Of a stretch of 64,000 nucleotides of DNA, positions 1 to 8,100 are shown one piece after another. A program made the translations under genes and the position numbers. Source of the stretch: Lachnospiraceae bacterium (GTDB lineage: Bacteria; Bacillota; Clostridia; Lachnospirales; Lachnospiraceae); assembly GCA_022792295.1 (NCBI GenBank), contig JAAWAR010000028.1, positions 1 through 64,000 on the forward strand. Direction: 5' to 3'. Numbering within the stretch: position 1 is the stretch's first letter; every line of letters begins with the position of its first letter. The notes under the pieces were generated by a model. The model saw only the letters and a list, made by a program, of their open reading frames with translations, made no database searches and was not told the origin of the DNA.

Positions 1-12
1 ATAAGGGGTTTC

Positions 13-495
13 TCACGGTGTAATCAGCATCCTTTCATCCTCGGGTTTGTCGCACATGATCGTGCCATGGTCCTTGTATTTCTTCAGCACAAAATGCGTC
101 GCCGTGCTTAAGACCGAATCCATCGGGGACAGCTTTTCCGATACGAACTGCGCGACCTCGCGCATCGTCTTTCCCTCCAGCATCACCATGAAATCATAGG
201 CGCCGGACATTAGGTAGATGGACTCGACCTCACTGTACTGGTAGATGCGCTCCGCGATCTTATCAAAGCCCATCCCGCGCTGCGGCGTGACCTTTACCTC
301 GATCAGAGCGACCATCTTCTCATTCCCCGTCTTTTCCCAGTTAATCAGCGTATGATAACCGCAGATCACATTGTCACGCTCCATCTGGGCCATCTCATTG
401 GCAATATTTGCCTCGTTTTCTCCCAGAATAGCCGCCAGCTCGCCTAAATCAATCCGGCTGTTTTTCTCCAGCACTGCCAAAATTTTTTCACGCAT
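13..495 (-). CDS. Lrp/AsnC-family transcriptional regulator
   Basis: A 160-residue DNA-binding regulator of the feast/famine (Lrp/AsnC) family. An N-terminal winged helix-turn-helix (about residues 1-55, with ILAVLEKNSRIDLGELAAIL) is followed by an alpha/beta ligand and oligomerisation (RAM) domain (about 65-145, including MVALIEVKV and the YLMSGAYDFMV core). Length is normal for the family. I chose the ATG at 493-495 because AAGGAGGATTCAT precedes it; in-frame codons further upstream lie inside the previous gene. Its start overlaps the end of the AIR-synthase-like gene by 8 bp, so the two are probably translationally coupled. Family members sense amino acids or small metabolites; the ligand cannot be read from the sequence. 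Only 12 bases follow the stop in this window. Confidence 0.9.
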   Translation of the reverse strand: MREKILAVLEKNSRIDLGELAAILGENEANIANEMAQMERDNVICGYHTLINWEKTGNEKMVALIEVKVTPQRGMGFDKIAERIYQYSEVESIYLMSGAYDFMVMLEGKTMREVAQFVSEKLSPMDSVLSTATHFVLKKYKDHGTIMCDKPEDERMLITP

Positions 496-1084
496 ATGAA
501 TCCTCCTTGCTGTCTGTAATTTTATAAATCTCATCCGGCTGCGGACGTTCCAGATAACCCAGTCTGCCAGAATTCCAGATCTTACGTGCAATCCCCTTCT
601 CTGCCACTCCGATCACTGCGGCGGGAAGCCCTCGTTCTTTCAGCGCAGCTGCCAAAGCACCGCCGTTATCTGCTACCAGGAGAAGGCATTCCCCGGAGGC
701 AAGCCGATATGGGTTCAAATCAAAAAGCTCACATACCTCCAATAACTCCTGGTGTACCGGGATAGCCGTCAAGGAGACCGATAGTCCCCGCATATAAGCA
801 CCCGAAAGTCTCCAGAGGGCGGCAAACACGCCGCCCTCCGATACGATCTCCCACTCCGTTGCTTTATATTCCATGAGAAGATTTGGGGTAAGCCCCAGTG
901 TCTCCTCTGTCTTCTCCCGCACGGTCTCCAAAAAATCCGCCCGAAACCGCCTTTTAAGCTCGTCCCTTTTACAGAGAAGCGCCGCGGCTACTCCTGCTTT
1001 TCCGATCGCACCCACGACGACAAGCTCCTGCTCCGGGTCAAACCGCCCGGGGCCATTTGGCTCACGGACGATTTTTCTCATCAT
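488..1084 (-). CDS. AIR synthase-related protein (C-terminal domain only)
   Basis: A 198-residue protein resembling the C-terminal half of the AIR synthase / HypE / SelD / ThiL fold. The segment FDLNPYRLASGECLLLVAD (about residues 122-140) and the following GALAAALKERGLPAAVIGV match the conserved C-domain pattern. The N-terminal ATP-binding half normal for these enzymes is not present, because upstream sequence belongs to the VanW gene. It may therefore be a stand-alone C-domain acting as a binding or dimerising partner rather than a full ATP-dependent enzyme. It starts in an ATGA overlap with the VanW stop; a second ATG follows immediately at 1079-1081. It is coupled at its end to the Lrp regulator. 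Catalytic function is not assignable. Confidence 0.7.
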   Translation of the reverse strand: MMRKIVREPNGPGRFDPEQELVVVGAIGKAGVAAALLCKRDELKRRFRADFLETVREKTEETLGLTPNLLMEYKATEWEIVSEGGVFAALWRLSGAYMRGLSVSLTAIPVHQELLEVCELFDLNPYRLASGECLLLVADNGGALAAALKERGLPAAVIGVAEKGIARKIWNSGRLGYLERPQPDEIYKITDSKEDSYA

Positions 1085-2706
1085 TCTCCAGGACCTCCGG
1101 GGCCGATTTCATTTTCTCCGCCTCCTGGCTGTCCGCCTTCTGGCTGCGGCGCCGGTGTTTCTACTGGCGCTGTCGGCTGTAGCGCTTCTGTAGGCTGCGG
1201 TGCCTGCGTTGTAGGCGTCACAGGCTGCGGCTCGGTCTCGTAACCGGGGCCTTGCGGTCCTGGTTCGGTCGGCTGCGGCTCGGTTGCCGCAGGCAAAGTC
1301 TCCTCGGGCTGACTGGGGGCCGGCTCCGTAGCCGGGGTCTCAAGCGTCTCCGGCGTCTGCTCCGTCTCTGCAGGCGGCCCGACCCGGAAAATGGCCTTGG
1401 ACGGATTATATGTGTCATTATTTAAAAGTGTCCGCTCTGTAAGCTGCCCGTCCACATAAATGCATTTATACAGCCTCGAACGCAGCCCTGTGTGGGCAGA
1501 CTGTACCCGGACCCGCTGGCCCGGCGCAAGGGTCGGATCGATCTGCTCGGCAGGCGCTCCCGGGTCCATCCACTGCAGCGTTTCCGATTCAAATTTGATC
1601 GTACGATTGGAGGGGCGCGTTTCCTTCCCATAGATTGTAAACGTCAGCGTCCGCCCGGATGTATAGCCCTCGATATAAATCGGCGTATCATAGGGATTTT
1701 TAATCTTTAAGTCCTTATAGGTGCCTGCAATCGCCGCATCCATGGACGGCTTTACATAGGACACAGTCATAGAATGATTTTGTCTCTGTACAATTTCTAA
1801 CTCCGCAAGCAGGGATGCGTTGTAAAGCGTTGTCGAAATCTGGCAGACACCGCCGCCGATGCTGTCTACGGAACGCCCGTTCTCATATGCCACTGCGGTC
1901 CGATAGCCATTCTGCGTGGTAAACGGGTTCATACAGTCATAGCCGGACAGCACTTCTCCCGGCATAAGCACATGGCCGTCGATCTTGGAAGCGCCGACCT
2001 GCAGATTGGTCGAACGCGAGGCGCCGCTCGAAGAAAAATCTGTTGAAAATGTCCCCAGTACATCCTGGATCGTCGAAAGCGTCTCCTCTGTGATCTGCGG
2101 CCGGCTCTCCACCAGCTCGGCATGGACCGTGATCTCTCCGGCCGCTCCGTTCAGCGCCTCATTGATTGCCTGCTTCGTCGCCTCCATATCGACCGTTGTC
2201 CCGATGACCTCGGGCGTAATGACAAACGCACCGTTCTCTCTCCGGATCGAAGCGTTGGCCGCCTCTGTCACCGCCGCACCGCATTTGTCCTGGACAAATG
2301 TGTTGACTCTTTCCTGATCCACATCCATATCCAGCTCGAGCCGCACCGGGCTGTCCTGAATATCTTTCTTTTTCATGTAACGCCGGATCAGATTGCCTGT
2401 GACTTCTGTCTCCTCAAGAGCCTCGGCCACAGCCTCCTCGTTAATCCAGCGCAGACCAAGCTCTGCGCCGTCTGTCATGACCTCGTTCCCGTTGACGATT
2501 AAGGTAAGCTTTAGGCCGAGCCGTTCATTTGCATACTCCTTAATCTTTTTTTCCGCTTCCTCCTTTGTGAGGCCGGAAAGGCTGACATCCCCGATATAGA
2601 CACCCTCCGGAACCGGCTCTGCGGCGTATCCCGCAAACGGCATCATGCCGAAAAACGAGACGGCAAGGAGCGCCGCCCTGCCTGCGGACCATACATTCCT
2701 TTTCAT
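1081..2706 (-). CDS. VanW-family exported protein with Pro/Thr/Glu-rich tail
   Basis: A 541-residue exported protein. An N-terminal signal peptide (MKRNVWSAGRAALLAVSFFG, cleaved near AGYA-AEP) is followed by tandem YoaR/PG-binding-4-like modules (about 30-220, with VYIGDVSLSGLTKEEAEKKI) and a VanW domain (about 235-390, with VGASKIDGHVLMPGEVLSGY and the GGGVCQISTTLYNA motif). The last ~100 residues are a low-complexity Pro/Glu/Thr linker-like tail without an LPXTG signal. VanW proteins are cell-envelope proteins linked to peptidoglycan, with poorly defined activity. The chosen ATG at 2704-2706 has GAGGAG seven bases upstream; an in-frame GTG five codons earlier overlaps that ribosome binding site. 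It is the first of three overlapping genes running down to the Lrp regulator. Confidence 0.92.
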   Translation of the reverse strand: MKRNVWSAGRAALLAVSFFGMMPFAGYAAEPVPEGVYIGDVSLSGLTKEEAEKKIKEYANERLGLKLTLIVNGNEVMTDGAELGLRWINEEAVAEALEETEVTGNLIRRYMKKKDIQDSPVRLELDMDVDQERVNTFVQDKCGAAVTEAANASIRRENGAFVITPEVIGTTVDMEATKQAINEALNGAAGEITVHAELVESRPQITEETLSTIQDVLGTFSTDFSSSGASRSTNLQVGASKIDGHVLMPGEVLSGYDCMNPFTTQNGYRTAVAYENGRSVDSIGGGVCQISTTLYNASLLAELEIVQRQNHSMTVSYVKPSMDAAIAGTYKDLKIKNPYDTPIYIEGYTSGRTLTFTIYGKETRPSNRTIKFESETLQWMDPGAPAEQIDPTLAPGQRVRVQSAHTGLRSRLYKCIYVDGQLTERTLLNNDTYNPSKAIFRVGPPAETEQTPETLETPATEPAPSQPEETLPAATEPQPTEPGPQGPGYETEPQPVTPTTQAPQPTEALQPTAPVETPAPQPEGGQPGGGENEIGPGGPGE

Positions 2707-2729
2707 ACTGACTCTCCTCACATCATTTA

Positions 2730-2846
2730 CTATAATACGGACATTAAGGAACCCACAACCATCGGGAGTACCATTGCCAACACGACAATGGCAATCACAA
2801 TCGTAGAAAGAATTTTCCGTGTTTTTTTATTGTTCAGATTCAGCAA
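2730..2846 (-). CDS. small single-pass membrane protein (38 aa)
   Basis: A short open frame directly upstream of the VanW gene. The predicted peptide starts LLNLNNKKTRKIL, a basic head, and continues into one hydrophobic helix (TIVIAIVVLAMVLPMVVGSL), ending at a TAG just before the VanW leader. AGAGGTGA lies five bases before a TTG codon at 2844-2846, which I take as the start. A GTG three codons earlier would overlap the ribosome binding site. The basic-then-hydrophobic layout with an N-terminal cytoplasmic side is typical of small membrane proteins in Clostridia. No function is known to me. It sits between the exonuclease and VanW genes on the same strand. Confidence 0.55.
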   Translation of the reverse strand: MLNLNNKKTRKILSTIVIAIVVLAMVLPMVVGSLMSVL

Positions 2847-2860
2847 AGTATTCACCTCTT

Positions 2861-3619
2861 TTAATTCAGTTTATCTGCATTCCGAAATTTTATCCCTGTC
2901 CCTTCTTTTTCCGGGATTCTTCCATGTGTAAAAATAATCCGGTCGATCAATCTCGAAATCTCATTTCCGGACAGGCTTTCGATTTGGACAGTTACACTTA
3001 TTCTATGATATTTTATTAAATCCTGCAAGTGTTGTTTTTGCCTTTTTGTGGCTGCCTTTTCCTTTTTTATCTTAAAAAGCAGCTTTTTTTCTGAAAAAAG
3101 TGCAGCATCCTTCTCGCCGAAGCATTTTTTTAGTTCCTGATAGAGTCTGTGCGCAGCCATCGCATCCGAAAGTGCGCGGTGCGCCGTATCCTGCGGGACC
3201 CCAAAATATGCGCAGGCATTCGTCAAATTCTTTTTCTCCTCCAAAGGCATGAATGCCCGGCAGAGCCGCAGTGTATCGATCCCGTTTTTTTCAAACGCAA
3301 GCGTTCGGTTAACCGCCGCCTGTAAAAGAAAGCCATAGTCAAATAGAACCTGATGTCCTAAAAGCGCAAGATCTTTGCAAAAATCTACGGCTCTGTCGAT
3401 CACATCCCCTACATCCGGTGCGCTTCGCACCATATCATCGTCAATTCCGGTCAGCTCGGTAATGCGTTTTGGAATCTGGCGATGCGGATTTACAAGCGTA
3501 TGAAATGTGTCCGCGATTTCCCCGTTCTCCACTCTAACCATCGCAAGCTCTATAATTTTTTCCCGTTTTACGGCAATCCCCGTCGTTTCCAGGTCAACGG
3601 CCACATAGGAATCTGTCAT
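2861..3619 (-). CDS. DEDDh-type 3'-5' exonuclease (DNA polymerase III epsilon/PolC-like)
   Basis: A 252-residue exonuclease. The DEDDh signature is visible: DLETTG near residue 10 (first Asp and Glu), HQVLFDYGFLL (second Asp) near 90, and HRALSDAMAAHRLY (His and last Asp) near 150. The remaining ~80 residues are a basic, Lys-rich tail. It is likely a proofreading or DNA-repair exonuclease with two-metal catalysis. The start at 3617-3619 follows GGAGGAGAAGC. The first 26 bp overlap the end of the radical SAM gene upstream, so the two are probably co-translated. A DinG-type helicase domain, sometimes fused to this family, is absent. Confidence 0.9.
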   Translation of the reverse strand: MTDSYVAVDLETTGIAVKREKIIELAMVRVENGEIADTFHTLVNPHRQIPKRITELTGIDDDMVRSAPDVGDVIDRAVDFCKDLALLGHQVLFDYGFLLQAAVNRTLAFEKNGIDTLRLCRAFMPLEEKKNLTNACAYFGVPQDTAHRALSDAMAAHRLYQELKKCFGEKDAALFSEKKLLFKIKKEKAATKRQKQHLQDLIKYHRISVTVQIESLSGNEISRLIDRIIFTHGRIPEKEGTGIKFRNADKLN

Positions 3620-5363
3620 GCTTCTCCTCCTTTGCACTCTTAGGAAGCCGTACGGTCCGTGCATTGTGAGACAGCGGATTCCTGTTTTTATAGTCGAACA
3701 GTACCCGGCTCCCATCCTCCATGATTTCCAGATGTGCCATTTTAGCGAGTTGTCTGGCCTCATAGCCCTCATAGCCAAAAAGCCAAACCGGGCAGGCAGC
3801 CTCAGCCTCGAAAAAAGCGCGGATCTCTTTTTTATAGGGTGTCTGGTCGCTCGCAAAAGAGGGGCGGCTTTTTATGTTTTCGCGCAGGTAGAGATCATAC
3901 AGGAGCGCATCCCGAAAGCGGGCGGGCTCTGCGCCCAAAAGGCCGCATACAAACCGATACAGGATCTCATAGCGCGAAAGCCTGGAATGGCTGACGGCAA
4001 AAAGTCCTTGATTCCTGTAGTATTCCGAGAGCGCAAGATACAAATCGGAAGCCTTAGCAAACCGGTTTAAGAGCAGCCGCATCGTCTGTTTAAACTGACC
4101 GGAATTGTAATAAACTTCCACCATCTCCTCCATTTCCTTTAAACGTATCAGTTCGTCAAAGGAAAGCCACCTCGTCTCCAGTACCTCATACGGCGGCAAT
4201 GTACGGTGCTTTAAACCGTAGCATTCTGTCTGTTTGGCCATATAAGATCCCTTTAACACTTTCAGGAAGCCGAGCTGCAGTTGGTCCGGGTGCATGGAAT
4301 GGACTTCATTGAAGGAGTTCAGAAACGATTCCATTCCCTCACAGGGAAGGCCTGCGATCAGGTCAAGATGCTGGTGTGTATTGCCAAACGCATGGATCCG
4401 GTTCACCGACATCTTCAGTGCGGCCAAGTCCGTTTTCCGGCGAATCTCTGTGAGCGTCCGCGGGTTCGTAGACTGTACGCCGATCTCCAGCTGAATGAGT
4501 CCCGGACGCATGGCACTGATTAAGGAAAGCTCCTCCTCGCCAAACAGGTCGGCCGACACCTCAAAATGAAAATTTGTGATCCCATTGTCATGCGCCAGCA
4601 GATAACGCCAGATCCCAAGCGTATGCTCTTTTTTACAGTTAAACGTCCGGTCCACAAACTTTACCTGTCCGACTCTCTTATCCAGGAATATCTTAAGCTC
4701 CCTCTCCACCAGGGAAAGGCTGCGGAAGCGGACGCTTTTATCCAGGGACGACAGACAGTAGCTGCAGGAAAACGGACAGCCGCGGCTGCTCTCATAGTAA
4801 AGAATCCGGTTTTCAAAGCCGTCCAGGTTCTCATAAGGAAAGGGCAGCTCGTCCATGGCAAGGAGAGGGGCAGGCGGGTTTTCTGAAACTTCCCCTTTTG
4901 GCGTACAAAATGTGATACCGGGTATCTCTTTGAAGGCCGCATGGGAAAGGGGAGCCTTGTGTTCTTCGGCAGCCAGATAGGCCGCCACGAGCCGTGAAAG
5001 ACTCTCCTCACCCTCGCCGCGCAGGATTCCCCGCAGCCCTGGCTCCTTTTCGAGCGCTTCTCTGGCGCTCCAGGACACCTCCGGACCGCCAAGCCAAATC
5101 TCCGTCTTTGGGCTCACCTTTAGAAGATCCTTTACAAGCTCCTGCACGTATGTGATATTCCATATATAGCAGGAAAAACCGACCACATCTGGCTTTCTCC
5201 TGTATATGTCCTGTAAAATCTGTTCCGCCCGGTGATTGATCGTATACTCGCAAAGCTCAATCTGTGCCTTGGGCTGTTTTTTCCTCACGTAGGCACTTAA
5301 GCTGTACACTGCCAGATTCGCGTGTATATATTTTGCATTGATGGCTGCCAGCAGGAATTTCAT
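3594..5363 (-). CDS. B12-binding-domain radical SAM protein (DUF4080 type)
   Basis: A 589-residue enzyme. An N-terminal cobalamin-binding-like Rossmann domain (about 1-140, MKFLLAAINAKYIHANLAVY, then GFSCYIWN and WLGGPEVSW) precedes a radical SAM core with the 4Fe-4S motif CPFSCSYC (about residues 196-203). The DUF4080-type C-terminal region includes SSRGCPFSCSYCLSS and YNSGQFKQTMR. Such proteins generate a 5'-deoxyadenosyl radical. The substrate of this family is unknown; methyl transfer or tRNA/lipid modification are possibilities only. Its ATG overlaps the TGA of the dCMP deaminase gene (ATGA), and its end overlaps the exonuclease gene by 26 bp, giving a tightly packed operon. Confidence 0.88.
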   Translation of the reverse strand: MKFLLAAINAKYIHANLAVYSLSAYVRKKQPKAQIELCEYTINHRAEQILQDIYRRKPDVVGFSCYIWNITYVQELVKDLLKVSPKTEIWLGGPEVSWSAREALEKEPGLRGILRGEGEESLSRLVAAYLAAEEHKAPLSHAAFKEIPGITFCTPKGEVSENPPAPLLAMDELPFPYENLDGFENRILYYESSRGCPFSCSYCLSSLDKSVRFRSLSLVERELKIFLDKRVGQVKFVDRTFNCKKEHTLGIWRYLLAHDNGITNFHFEVSADLFGEEELSLISAMRPGLIQLEIGVQSTNPRTLTEIRRKTDLAALKMSVNRIHAFGNTHQHLDLIAGLPCEGMESFLNSFNEVHSMHPDQLQLGFLKVLKGSYMAKQTECYGLKHRTLPPYEVLETRWLSFDELIRLKEMEEMVEVYYNSGQFKQTMRLLLNRFAKASDLYLALSEYYRNQGLFAVSHSRLSRYEILYRFVCGLLGAEPARFRDALLYDLYLRENIKSRPSFASDQTPYKKEIRAFFEAEAACPVWLFGYEGYEARQLAKMAHLEIMEDGSRVLFDYKNRNPLSHNARTVRLPKSAKEEKHDRFLCGR

Positions 5364-5848
5364 ACGAAAAATTCAATCTTTCTGCCCGTAGGGTTATACT
5401 GATAATATCGAACGCCGGCCGCGTCCAGCATGCGCTTTGAAGCCCTCGTGGAAGCGGTGTCTGCGTACTTGTCACTCTCATAGATTAACGTCTTGATCCC
5501 GGCCTGTATGATGGCCTTGGCACATTCGTTGCAGGGAAACAGAGTTACATAGAGCTTGCTCCCTTCCAGGCTCCCGCCCCGGTAATTTAAGATTGCATTC
5601 AGCTCGCTGTGCGTCACATAGAAGTATTTTTCGTTGTAGGGATCCGGATCATCCTTTCCCCATGGGAAGGTATCATCGGAGCAGCCCTGCGGGAATCCAT
5701 TGTAGCCCATTGATAAAATTTTGTTGTCCTGGCTCACGATACAGGCTCCCACCTGCGTGCTCGGATCCTTGGAACGCATGGCCGACAGCTTGGCAACACC
5801 CAGGAAATACTCATCCCAGGTAATATAATTCTTCCGTTTCTCAGACAT
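5360..5848 (-). CDS. deoxycytidylate (dCMP) deaminase / ComEB family
   Basis: A 162-residue zinc-dependent cytidine-deaminase-fold enzyme that probably converts dCMP to dUMP for thymidylate synthesis. Visible motifs are THSELNAILN (a His-x-Glu zinc and proton-shuttle motif, with Ser in place of the usual Ala) and FPCNECAKAI (the PCxxC zinc ligands), plus an N-terminal SKDPSTQVGACIV segment typical of the dCMP deaminase/ComEB branch. The ATG at 5846-5848 has AAGGAG eight bases upstream and is preferred over an in-frame codon six residues earlier. It is the lead gene of the overlapping set that continues into the radical SAM and exonuclease genes. Confidence 0.93.
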   Translation of the reverse strand: MSEKRKNYITWDEYFLGVAKLSAMRSKDPSTQVGACIVSQDNKILSMGYNGFPQGCSDDTFPWGKDDPDPYNEKYFYVTHSELNAILNYRGGSLEGSKLYVTLFPCNECAKAIIQAGIKTLIYESDKYADTASTRASKRMLDAAGVRYYQYNPTGRKIEFFV

Positions 5849-5902
5849 CCTGTTTTCTCCTTTCATTCTGGAGCCTATATATCCCCGTTAAAGCTTCCCT
5901 TT

Positions 5903-6958
5903 TTACACCTGTACAATATGATAGCCGGCTGCCTTGCAGAGGCGGTTCATGATCGCCTGGCCCAGACGGTCCTCGGAAAAGCTTTCCGAAAAAATACAGT
6001 CCACGGCTTTTTCATCAAGCTCCCGCAGCACCGCAAACAGGTTATGCGCCACCGTTTCCTCATGGCTGCGGCTGCCGATCACTTCTAAAATCCCCTCGGG
6101 ATAAAGCCGGCGGCTCTCCTCCGTGCAGATGATTCCGACCCGCCGGCCGGCTTCCTTTGCTTTTTTCGCTTCATGATTAATATACGCCGCAACCCGCTCG
6201 GCCTCTCCCTCCACTAAAAGCATCTCGGCTCTCGGCGCATAATGGCGGTATTTCATGCCAGGCGCTTTCGGGCGGACTCCCTCTGCTAACGGACCTTCAA
6301 TGGCCGGATCAACGTCCACGCGGCCTAACGTCTCCCGCAGCATTTCAAGCGTAACCGCTCCGGGCCTTAACAGCATAGGAACCTCACCCGATACATCCAC
6401 AATCGTAGACTCCACACCGATTCCGACTTCTCCGCCGTCCAGGATCAATTCAATTTTCCCATCCATATCTTCCACTACATGCTCTGCCCTCGTCGGGCTC
6501 GGCCGTCCGGAGGTATTGGCGCTCGGCGCCGCCACCGGGACACCGGCTAACTGAATCAGCCGGTTTGCCACCGGGTCGGAGGGCATGCGGACCGCCACCG
6601 TGTCAAGACCCCCGGTCGTTCCGTCCGGCACGCGGCTCTGCTTTTTAAAAATCATCGTCAGCGGTCCCGGCCAGAAACGCCTGGCCAGCCGCCCGGCCGC
6701 CTCCGGAATCTCTGCTGCCAGAACAGGCAGCTCGTCCATACGGGAGATGTGGGCAATTAGGGGATTATCGGAAGGCCGTCCCTTGGCCGCGTAGATTTTT
6801 TTTGCTGCGTCCTCATCAAGCGCGTTGGCGCCCAAACCGTATACCGTCTCTGTAGGAAAGGCTACCAGTCCGCCGCACCTTAAAATCTGCGCGGCTTCTA
6901 AAAGTGCTTCGTCTCCTGCACACCCGCAGGAGGCCAGCTTTATAATCTTTGTATTCAT
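5903..6958 (-). CDS. tsaC: L-threonylcarbamoyladenylate synthase (Sua5/YwlC/TsaC type)
   Basis: A 351-residue Sua5-type enzyme making threonylcarbamoyl-AMP from threonine, bicarbonate and ATP for the t6A37 modification of ANN-decoding tRNAs. The N-terminal YrdC domain (about 20-210) shows GGLVAFPTETVYGLGANA, YAAKGRPSDNPLIAHI and PVAAPSANTSGRPSPT. The C-terminal Sua5 domain (about 230-350) begins near APGMKYRHYAPRAEM. Two-domain length is normal for Firmicutes. The ATG at 6956-6958 is preceded by AAGGAGAGC. A strong terminator-like hairpin ends only about 18 bases before this ATG, so expression probably depends on readthrough or on a promoter buried in the leader. Confidence 0.95.
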   Translation of the reverse strand: MNTKIIKLASCGCAGDEALLEAAQILRCGGLVAFPTETVYGLGANALDEDAAKKIYAAKGRPSDNPLIAHISRMDELPVLAAEIPEAAGRLARRFWPGPLTMIFKKQSRVPDGTTGGLDTVAVRMPSDPVANRLIQLAGVPVAAPSANTSGRPSPTRAEHVVEDMDGKIELILDGGEVGIGVESTIVDVSGEVPMLLRPGAVTLEMLRETLGRVDVDPAIEGPLAEGVRPKAPGMKYRHYAPRAEMLLVEGEAERVAAYINHEAKKAKEAGRRVGIICTEESRRLYPEGILEVIGSRSHEETVAHNLFAVLRELDEKAVDCIFSESFSEDRLGQAIMNRLCKAAGYHIVQV

Positions 6959-6975
6959 GCTCTCCTTCTCTTTCC

Positions 6976-7021
6976 CATAAAAACAGGCGCCCGCCGCGAA
7001 AGCCCGCGTATGGGCGCCTGT
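6976..7021 (-). terminator. intrinsic terminator/attenuator immediately upstream of tsaC
   Basis: A perfect 10-bp stem, ACAGGCGCCC paired with GGGCGCCTGT (6983-6992 and 7012-7021), is followed on the minus strand by TTTTTAT. It lies between a structured leader and the tsaC ribosome binding site. Either it ends a separate small RNA or it attenuates tsaC. Confidence 0.8.
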
Positions 7022-7243
7022 CCCCAGTTTTTCGCTTTCCTGCAACCGTTCAGATACCACTCCTAGCACAAGCAAACAGCCATTCTGAATTGCCTGGGCA
7101 GCCTTAAACGTCCGCCTTGCCTGTCAAAGACCTGCCGAAAACCGGGTGTAAAAGAATTTTGTCCGCTTTTCTACGTTCTGCCCAAAAGGTATGATTCTCA
7201 CGGCAAGCGCAGGGGCTTGGCCTGTCTGAACTGTCTATTACGC
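7022..7243 (-). ncRNA. candidate structured leader or small RNA upstream of tsaC
   Basis: About 200 nt with no plausible reading frame but nested complementarity on the minus strand. CCCC (7215-7212) can pair with GGGG (7025-7022), CGCTT (7209-7205) with AAGCG (7037-7033), GCCGT (7204-7200) with ACGGT (7049-7045), and ATACC (7192-7188) with GGTAT (7058-7054). Inside, GGGCAG (7183-7178) pairs with CTGCCC (7101-7096) and AACGT (7177-7173) with ACGTT (7111-7107). The terminator at 6976-7021 follows directly. A weak extended -10 promoter (TTGCGG, 17 bp, TGTTAAACT) lies upstream, near 7250-7275. The layout fits a cis-regulatory leader; the length and rod-like closing stem would also suit a 6S-like RNA. 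I do not recognise a T-box motif or a named riboswitch core. Confidence 0.45.
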
Positions 7244-7294
7244 TTCCTTCAGTTTAACACAACCGCTGCGAGGCCGCAAGCCTTTCATCGGCAG

Positions 7295-8089
7295 TCAGTC
7301 CTTCCACCTCCGAATTTCCTTAAGACCTGCAACGATCGACTCCACAAAGCTTTCGTAGATCTGCTCACCCTTTTCTGCTGTCGCACCGCTGGGGTCGCCG
7401 CCGATGCCGATGGGCTTTCTGTCCTCTGTCTCCCATTCCTCGGACACCCAGCCGATTGTAATCGGGCCATAGACTGTAAAGGTCTTATTCCCTATGAATT
7501 TTCTTGGGACTCCCGCCTCGCTGGTCGCAAGCTTCACAAGTTCTGGCCTTTCTGCAAGCACCATGGAAGTCTCCATCTCGCCGCCATGGAAATCCCAGAT
7601 GTTTCCCGGCGTCACCGTATCCTTGACAGCCTGATTTCCAAAAAACACGCCGCAGTTGATGTTGAACACCGCAAGTCCACATTCACTGCGCAGTTCCCGG
7701 CTCAGGATCTGGATAATAGGCGAATTCCCGCCATGGCAGTTGAGCATGGCAATCTTTTTAAAGCCGTGACGCTGGAGACTCTTGCAGATGTCATAGAGCA
7801 TACGATAGAGCGTTTCCGGCTTCAGGGTAATGGAACCGCAGAAGTTGATGTGCTCTGTGCTTAAGCCAACAGGAAGCGGCGGGAAAATTAACATGGGATA
7901 ATCTGGAATTTCCCGGTCCAAGGCTTCCTTGATTCTCCTTGCCGTCGCCTCCGAGATAATCTCATCCGTACCAAGCGGGCATTGGTTTCCGTGCTGCTCG
8001 AGCGCTCCGATCGGAATCAGAACAATTGTCTCTGCTTTGTCCACCTGTTCCATTTCAAGCCTTGTCAGTTCTCTGTAATAGCGCACCAT
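7295..8089 (-). CDS. creatininase-family metal-dependent amidohydrolase in an FMN-riboswitch operon
   Basis: A 264-residue creatininase-superfamily protein. Conserved metal-site motifs are intact: GALEQHG (Glu31, His33), PLGTD (Asp42), NCHGGN (His119) and FHGGEMETS (Glu172). The superfamily includes creatininase, MftE and the archaeal riboflavin-pathway deformylase ArfB, so motif content alone does not give the substrate. Context is informative: it begins 11 bp after the riboflavin transporter gene ribU on the same strand, behind one FMN riboswitch and without its own promoter space. A flavin-related amide hydrolase is therefore a reasonable inference, not a demonstrated function. The start has a GGCGGG-like ribosome binding site. 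Confidence 0.88.
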   Translation of the reverse strand: MVRYYRELTRLEMEQVDKAETIVLIPIGALEQHGNQCPLGTDEIISEATARRIKEALDREIPDYPMLIFPPLPVGLSTEHINFCGSITLKPETLYRMLYDICKSLQRHGFKKIAMLNCHGGNSPIIQILSRELRSECGLAVFNINCGVFFGNQAVKDTVTPGNIWDFHGGEMETSMVLAERPELVKLATSEAGVPRKFIGNKTFTVYGPITIGWVSEEWETEDRKPIGIGGDPSGATAEKGEQIYESFVESIVAGLKEIRRWKD

Positions 8090-8100
8090 ACTATCCCGCC

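Noticed and set aside
6959..7294. T-box or known vitamin riboswitch upstream of tsaC
   Set aside because: No AGGGTGGNACCGCG-type T-box sequence and no cobalamin, thiamine, SAM, lysine or glycine aptamer core was seen, so I kept the neutral call of a structured leader or small RNA.
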